Source of the DNA: Candidatus Wallbacteria bacterium | GTDB taxonomy: Bacteria; Muiribacteriota; UBA6191; JACPRK01 | Direction of reading: 5' to 3' | NCBI GenBank assembly: GCA_016190005.1 | Contig: JACPRK010000164.1 | Span: 1 to 58,677, forward strand | DNA length: 58,677 bases | In this document: piece by piece, positions 55,093 through 58,677 of the stretch | How positions within the stretch are numbered: the stretch's first letter is position 1 | Layout of the letters: every line of letters begins with the position of its first letter | Translations under genes and position numbers: made by a program | The notes under the pieces: model-generated | The model's input: only the letters and a program-made list of their open reading frames with translations | The model's database searches: none | Told to the model about the DNA's origin: nothing

Positions 55093-57207
55093 TCAGGCCG
55101 CTCCCGCCCGCGCGCGCTCCTGCTGCAGCAGCCGGAAGCTCGCCTCGTCGGCCGGCACCGTGAAGCGGAAGGCGCTCCCGGCGCCCGGGGCGCTTTCCAC
55201 CCAGATGCGGCCGCCGTGCGCCTCGATTGCCAGCCGGCAGAAGTAGAGCCCCAGGCCTCGATCGACGGGCAGCCCTTCGGCCTGCTGGGCGCCCGGCCGG
55301 CGCTCCTCGGATTGCGTGAACTTCTGAAAGAGCCGCGCCTGCAGGGCTGCCGGGATGCCGTCGCCGGTGTCCCGGACGCTGACCACCAGCTGACGCGCCG
55401 CCGCGCCCGCTGCATCGGCCGTCGCCGATTCGATCGCCACGCGCCCGCGGGCCGTGTGCTTCACGGCGTTGGCGACCAGGTTGCCCAGGACGCGCCGCAC
55501 GAAGTCCGCATCGCCATAGGCCGCAGGCAGCTCCCCCACGGCCAGCTCCAGGCCCCGCTTGGCGGCCACGTCCCGGTTCAAGCTCACGATCTCGTGCGCC
55601 AGCCCTGTCAAGTCGATCGGCCCTGGCCGTAGCGTCACGGAGGCCTCCTCCATCTTCGCGATGTCGAGCAGGTTCACCACCATGTCCATCATCAGCTTGC
55701 AGCCGTGCTGCGCTCGGCTCAGCACGCGGCGCAACGACTCCGAGGCCGAGGGGTTGGCCGCCAGGAGATCGATGGTCAGCGCCACCGACCATGCCGCGTT
55801 CTTTACGTCGTGTACCAGAAGCTCCGACAGCCGGTCCTTCATCGCGTGCAGCTCGAGCAGCTCCCGGTTCTTCCGCGTGATCGCTTCCTTGCCCCACGCC
55901 ACGGCCGCGATGTCGGAGAGCTGTTCCGTGAACTGAGCGAACAATCGCGCCTCCGCCGTCGTGAACCCGGGCCTGCCGCGCCGCCGCCAGGCGCCCAGGC
56001 TGCCCAGCACCGCCGGGGGCGAGCCCAGTCGCGCCGTCATCGCGTCGTCTAGAGCCTCTGAAGGTAGCCCGACTGCCGCCCGGCTGACCCAGTCGATATG
56101 CCTCGAGTCCGCCACCGTCTCTGTCTCCCCGAGCGCCGCGTGCAGCTCGGCCGCGATCCGCTCCCGCTCGACCTCGAGCTCGCCAGCCGCCGCGGCCGTG
56201 AAGGCGCCGTCGAACCGCATCGATATCGCGACGGCGTCCACCGAAAAGAGTTGCTCCAGGAGCCCAAGCGCCGCGTCGAGAAACTCCGGCAGATGCTCCG
56301 CGTGGCGACCTAGCCCCGCGATCTCGGCGCGCAACGTGCTTTCGCGCAGCAGCTGGTCCATCAGCACGGCTACCTGTTCGCCCACCAGCCCCCGCGCCAG
56401 ATTGAGACTGACACCTGCCTCAGGAGCCGACTCTCGCGCCTCGAGCAGCGTCCTCACGTCGTCCAGCAGCTTGCCGAACCCCTCGGATTTCGCCAGGAAC
56501 CGATCGGCCCCGCAACGGCCGCCCCAGAACCGATCCAGCTGCTCTTCGAGCGCCGTCAACAGGATGATCGGAGTTCGCGAGTGCTGCGGGCTGCTCTTCA
56601 GGAACCGGCAGAGGTGATAGCCCGACAGCCCGGGCATCATCACGTCGGAGATGACCAGGTCGGGCCGATCCGAAAAGGCCGCACGGATGCCGTCCAGTCC
56701 GTCCGAAGCGGCGCTCACGTCCCATCCGGCCGAGCTGAGCGCGGCGATCAGCACGTCGCGTTGCTCGGCGATGTCTTCCACCACCAGCACCCGCTTGCGC
56801 CGCTCCCCGGCGGGCTTGGGGAGCACGGCGGTCTCGGATGGTTGCGCTGGCTCGGGCAGTCCGCCACCTCGCACCCCGGCCACGACGCGCCCGAGCGCCG
56901 CGAGGTCGGAAGCGATGGCCGCTCGCTCGGTGGCGTCCGGAGCTCGTTCCTGCTCGATCAGCCCGCGGACCTTCAGCTCGGCCGCTCGGGCCGCCGTGCT
57001 CACTTCGGCCAGCCCCAGGGTCCCGCCTGAGCCACTCAGCCGGTGCAGCAGCCTGTACGCGGCCTGGAGGTGGTCCTGCGCGCCGATCCGACCGCAACCG
57101 CCGCTCCAGGCGGAGTCGATCTCCACCAGGAAGGTCGGGAGCTGCGCCAGGAACTGCTCCTTGAGCTCCTTGACCTTCGCCGCCAGGATCTCTCTTGGGT
57201 CCGTCAC
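55093..57207 (-). CDS. Hybrid kinase: Hpt, receiver and histidine kinase
   Basis: This 704-residue cytosolic protein has domains in unusual order. An Hpt domain (about 1-115, LLHRLSGSGGTLGL) comes first. A receiver domain (about 135-255, VVEDIAEQ, SDVMMPGLSGYH, LLTA) follows. An untypical GAF-like middle section (about 260-455) precedes HisKA (HDVKNAA) and HATPase (NAVKHTARG, DTGDGIP, GLGLYFCR). The start is GTG with GGGAGAG upstream. It lies 34 bp downstream of another multi-domain kinase on the same strand, so phosphate may pass between the two. Confidence 0.85.
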   Translation of the reverse strand: MTDPREILAAKVKELKEQFLAQLPTFLVEIDSAWSGGCGRIGAQDHLQAAYRLLHRLSGSGGTLGLAEVSTAARAAELKVRGLIEQERAPDATERAAIASDLAALGRVVAGVRGGGLPEPAQPSETAVLPKPAGERRKRVLVVEDIAEQRDVLIAALSSAGWDVSAASDGLDGIRAAFSDRPDLVISDVMMPGLSGYHLCRFLKSSPQHSRTPIILLTALEEQLDRFWGGRCGADRFLAKSEGFGKLLDDVRTLLEARESAPEAGVSLNLARGLVGEQVAVLMDQLLRESTLRAEIAGLGRHAEHLPEFLDAALGLLEQLFSVDAVAISMRFDGAFTAAAAGELEVERERIAAELHAALGETETVADSRHIDWVSRAAVGLPSEALDDAMTARLGSPPAVLGSLGAWRRRGRPGFTTAEARLFAQFTEQLSDIAAVAWGKEAITRKNRELLELHAMKDRLSELLVHDVKNAAWSVALTIDLLAANPSASESLRRVLSRAQHGCKLMMDMVVNLLDIAKMEEASVTLRPGPIDLTGLAHEIVSLNRDVAAKRGLELAVGELPAAYGDADFVRRVLGNLVANAVKHTARGRVAIESATADAAGAAARQLVVSVRDTGDGIPAALQARLFQKFTQSEERRPGAQQAEGLPVDRGLGLYFCRLAIEAHGGRIWVESAPGAGSAFRFTVPADEASFRLLQQERARAGAA

Positions 57208-57241
57208 GATCGGTTCTCTCCCTTCATCCCGCCGGCCGCGC

Positions 57242-58677
57242 TCAGCCCCTGGAGCGCAACGCGCTCCGAACGACCTCGACCAGGTCGCGGTCGGGGGTCC
57301 GCAGCTTGACCAGCGCCGCGTCCACCTGCGCCGTCACTGCCGGCGCGGCCTCCTGCGCGGAGAAGATGACGACGGGAATCGAACGGCCGTCGGCGTTCCG
57401 GAGGCCGGCCAGCAGCTCGGCCCCCGAGCCGTCCGGCAGTCCCAGGTCCAGCAGGACCAAGTCGAAGGGCTCCACGGCCAGCAATGCCCGCGCTTCGGCC
57501 AGGGTCCCGGCCGGCATGACGTCCGCGGTCTCCTCCAGCAGCTCCCCGACGACGCCGGCGATGCCCTCGTCGTCTTCGACGTGCAGAATTCGAGCACGCC
57601 TGGCGATCCCCTTGTCGGTCTCGCGCCGGATCGACGCAACAAGCCGCGCCGGGTCGATCGGCTTGCCGAGCCAGTCGGAGACCAGCACCGCGTCGCCTTT
57701 CACAACCTTGCGGTACTCGTCGGCCTCGGCCGAGACGACGATCACCTTGAGCTCCCGGTGGCGCTCGGAGGCGCGCAGCTCCTTCAGGAACGCGAAGCCG
57801 TCCTTGTCGGGCAGCCTCAGGTCGAGCGTCATCGCGTCGAACGGCCGCTCCTCGAGAAGCCGCAGCGCCTCCGCTGCGGTCGGAGCCAAGGCGACCTCGT
57901 AGCCCTGCTCGGCCAGCATTGCCGCGAGCACCGTGGCAATGGAGGGATCGTCCTCGCAGACCAGCACGCGCGCAGCCGATGCCGGGGAAACAGCCGGGAG
58001 CGCCGCCACGGGCACGGCTGCCTGGGGCAGGCAGGGGAGGGAGAAGAAAAAGGTGGTCCCGACGCCCGGCTCGGTCTCGAAGTCGAGCTGGCCACCCATG
58101 CGCTCGACGATGGCCTTGGAGATGTTGAGCCCCAGCCCCGTGCCGCCCTTCTGGCGCGCGTCAGACGAATCGGCCTGGGCGAAGCGCTGGAAGATGCGCC
58201 CGCGAAAGGCCTCGGGGATGCCTGGCCCGCGGTCGGTGACCGCCACGCGCATGACGGCGCCGGTGCGAGCTGCCGTGAGCGTCACCTCCCCGCCGCGCGG
58301 AGAGTACTTGCAAGCATTGGAGATGAGGTTCGCCACCACCTGCAGGAAGCGGTCGAGGTCGACAGAGACGGCCAGCGGCTCGTCGGGCGCTTCCACGCGC
58401 ACCAGGACGCCATGCTGGTCCGCGTAGCCGGCGCTGGCGGCTGCGGCCTGCTCCAGGAGCGGCCGCAGCTCGTGAGGGCGCATCTCGAAGCTCATCTTGC
58501 CGGAGGCGATCTTCTCGATGTCGAGCATGTCGCTGACGAGGCGGACCAGCCGTTCGCAGTTCTGCACGCCGATGTCGAGCAGCGAGCGGGCCTTCTCGGA
58601 GAGCTGCCCGCCCAGCCCGCCCGCCAAGAGGCCGAGGGAGCCGCGGATGGACGTCAGCGGCGTGCGCAGCTCGTGAC
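57242..58677 (-). CDS. Hybrid histidine kinase with two receivers, cut at window end
   Basis: This partial gene begins outside the window; the visible part is about 478 residues. It opens at the H-box HELRTPLTS, followed by HATPase motifs (NLISNACKYS, DRGPGIP, GTGLGLNI) and two receiver domains (DLRLPDKDG and DLGLPDGSG phospho-acceptor segments). The upstream sensor part is not seen. It is transcribed before the Hpt-REC-kinase gene with a 34-bp gap. Confidence 0.85.
   Translation of the reverse strand, partial: HELRTPLTSIRGSLGLLAGGLGGQLSEKARSLLDIGVQNCERLVRLVSDMLDIEKIASGKMSFEMRPHELRPLLEQAAAASAGYADQHGVLVRVEAPDEPLAVSVDLDRFLQVVANLISNACKYSPRGGEVTLTAARTGAVMRVAVTDRGPGIPEAFRGRIFQRFAQADSSDARQKGGTGLGLNISKAIVERMGGQLDFETEPGVGTTFFFSLPCLPQAAVPVAALPAVSPASAARVLVCEDDPSIATVLAAMLAEQGYEVALAPTAAEALRLLEERPFDAMTLDLRLPDKDGFAFLKELRASERHRELKVIVVSAEADEYRKVVKGDAVLVSDWLGKPIDPARLVASIRRETDKGIARRARILHVEDDEGIAGVVGELLEETADVMPAGTLAEARALLAVEPFDLVLLDLGLPDGSGAELLAGLRNADGRSIPVVIFSAQEAAPAVTAQVDAALVKLRTPDRDLVEVVRSALRSRG

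Overview
This window comes from a GC-rich, Gram-negative bacterium that breathes through multiheme cytochromes. It shows outer-membrane beta-barrels, Tat and lipoprotein signals, sigma-54 regulators, pyruvate:ferredoxin oxidoreductase, phosphotransacetylase and an aa3-type oxidase. Eight cytochrome genes together carry 77 CxxCH c-heme motifs by my count. The gene mix (a CbcL-like bc protein, a porin-cytochrome pair, reaction-centre-type cytochrome c, STAND ATPase, PEGA and TPR proteins, REP/RAYT elements) fits an Acidobacteriota- or Myxococcota/Desulfobacterota-like lineage. I cannot assign the taxon from sequence alone, and I saw no rRNA, tRNA or CRISPR.

0-17 kb, extracellular electron transfer module. 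A seven-heme/b-type membrane protein (quinol oxidoreductase, CbcL-like) follows a small membrane protein. An NtrB/NtrC-type pair is divergent from a giant surface lipoprotein made of two tandem octaheme units, preceded by a sigma-54 promoter. Then come pyruvate:ferredoxin oxidoreductase with a dihydroorotate-dehydrogenase-like flavoprotein, and a 14-heme cytochrome with an outer-membrane barrel (porin-cytochrome conduit).

17-25 kb, aerobic respiration. A CBS-domain protein and a Cys-rich Crp/Fnr regulator precede a cytochrome oxidase cluster (subunits II, I, two III-type, IV), a cNMP-binding protein and a cation exporter.

25-36 kb, nitrate module. A triheme cytochrome and a second NtrB/NtrC pair are divergent from a tightly overlapped operon driven by a near-perfect sigma-54 promoter: Rieske, cytochrome b, octaheme HAO-like protein, NapD-NapA fusion, duplicated tetraheme NapB-like protein and porin. 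The likely logic is quinol to a Rieske/b complex, then multiheme carriers, then periplasmic nitrate (and possibly nitrite) reduction.

36-42 kb. A RAYT transposase bracketed by two identical 55-bp REP hairpins sits between convergent operons. A second Rieske/cytochrome b complex follows, with an 11-heme and a 15-heme cytochrome.

42-47 kb. A 989-residue protein joins an EAL-type (c-di-GMP phosphodiesterase-like) domain to a NACHT NTPase, next to an ADP-ribosylglycohydrolase. This is the best candidate for an undescribed signalling or defence system.

47-58.7 kb. Malate dehydrogenase, a TPR protein, secreted hypotheticals, an esterase, phosphotransacetylase, a PEGA/cupredoxin-like protein and two multi-domain histidine kinases, the last cut by the window end.

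A genome-style oddity runs through the window. At least twelve arrays of 7-bp repeats sit at gene boundaries. Those at gene 3' ends are phased so that each unit begins with TGA or TAG, giving stops in all three frames.
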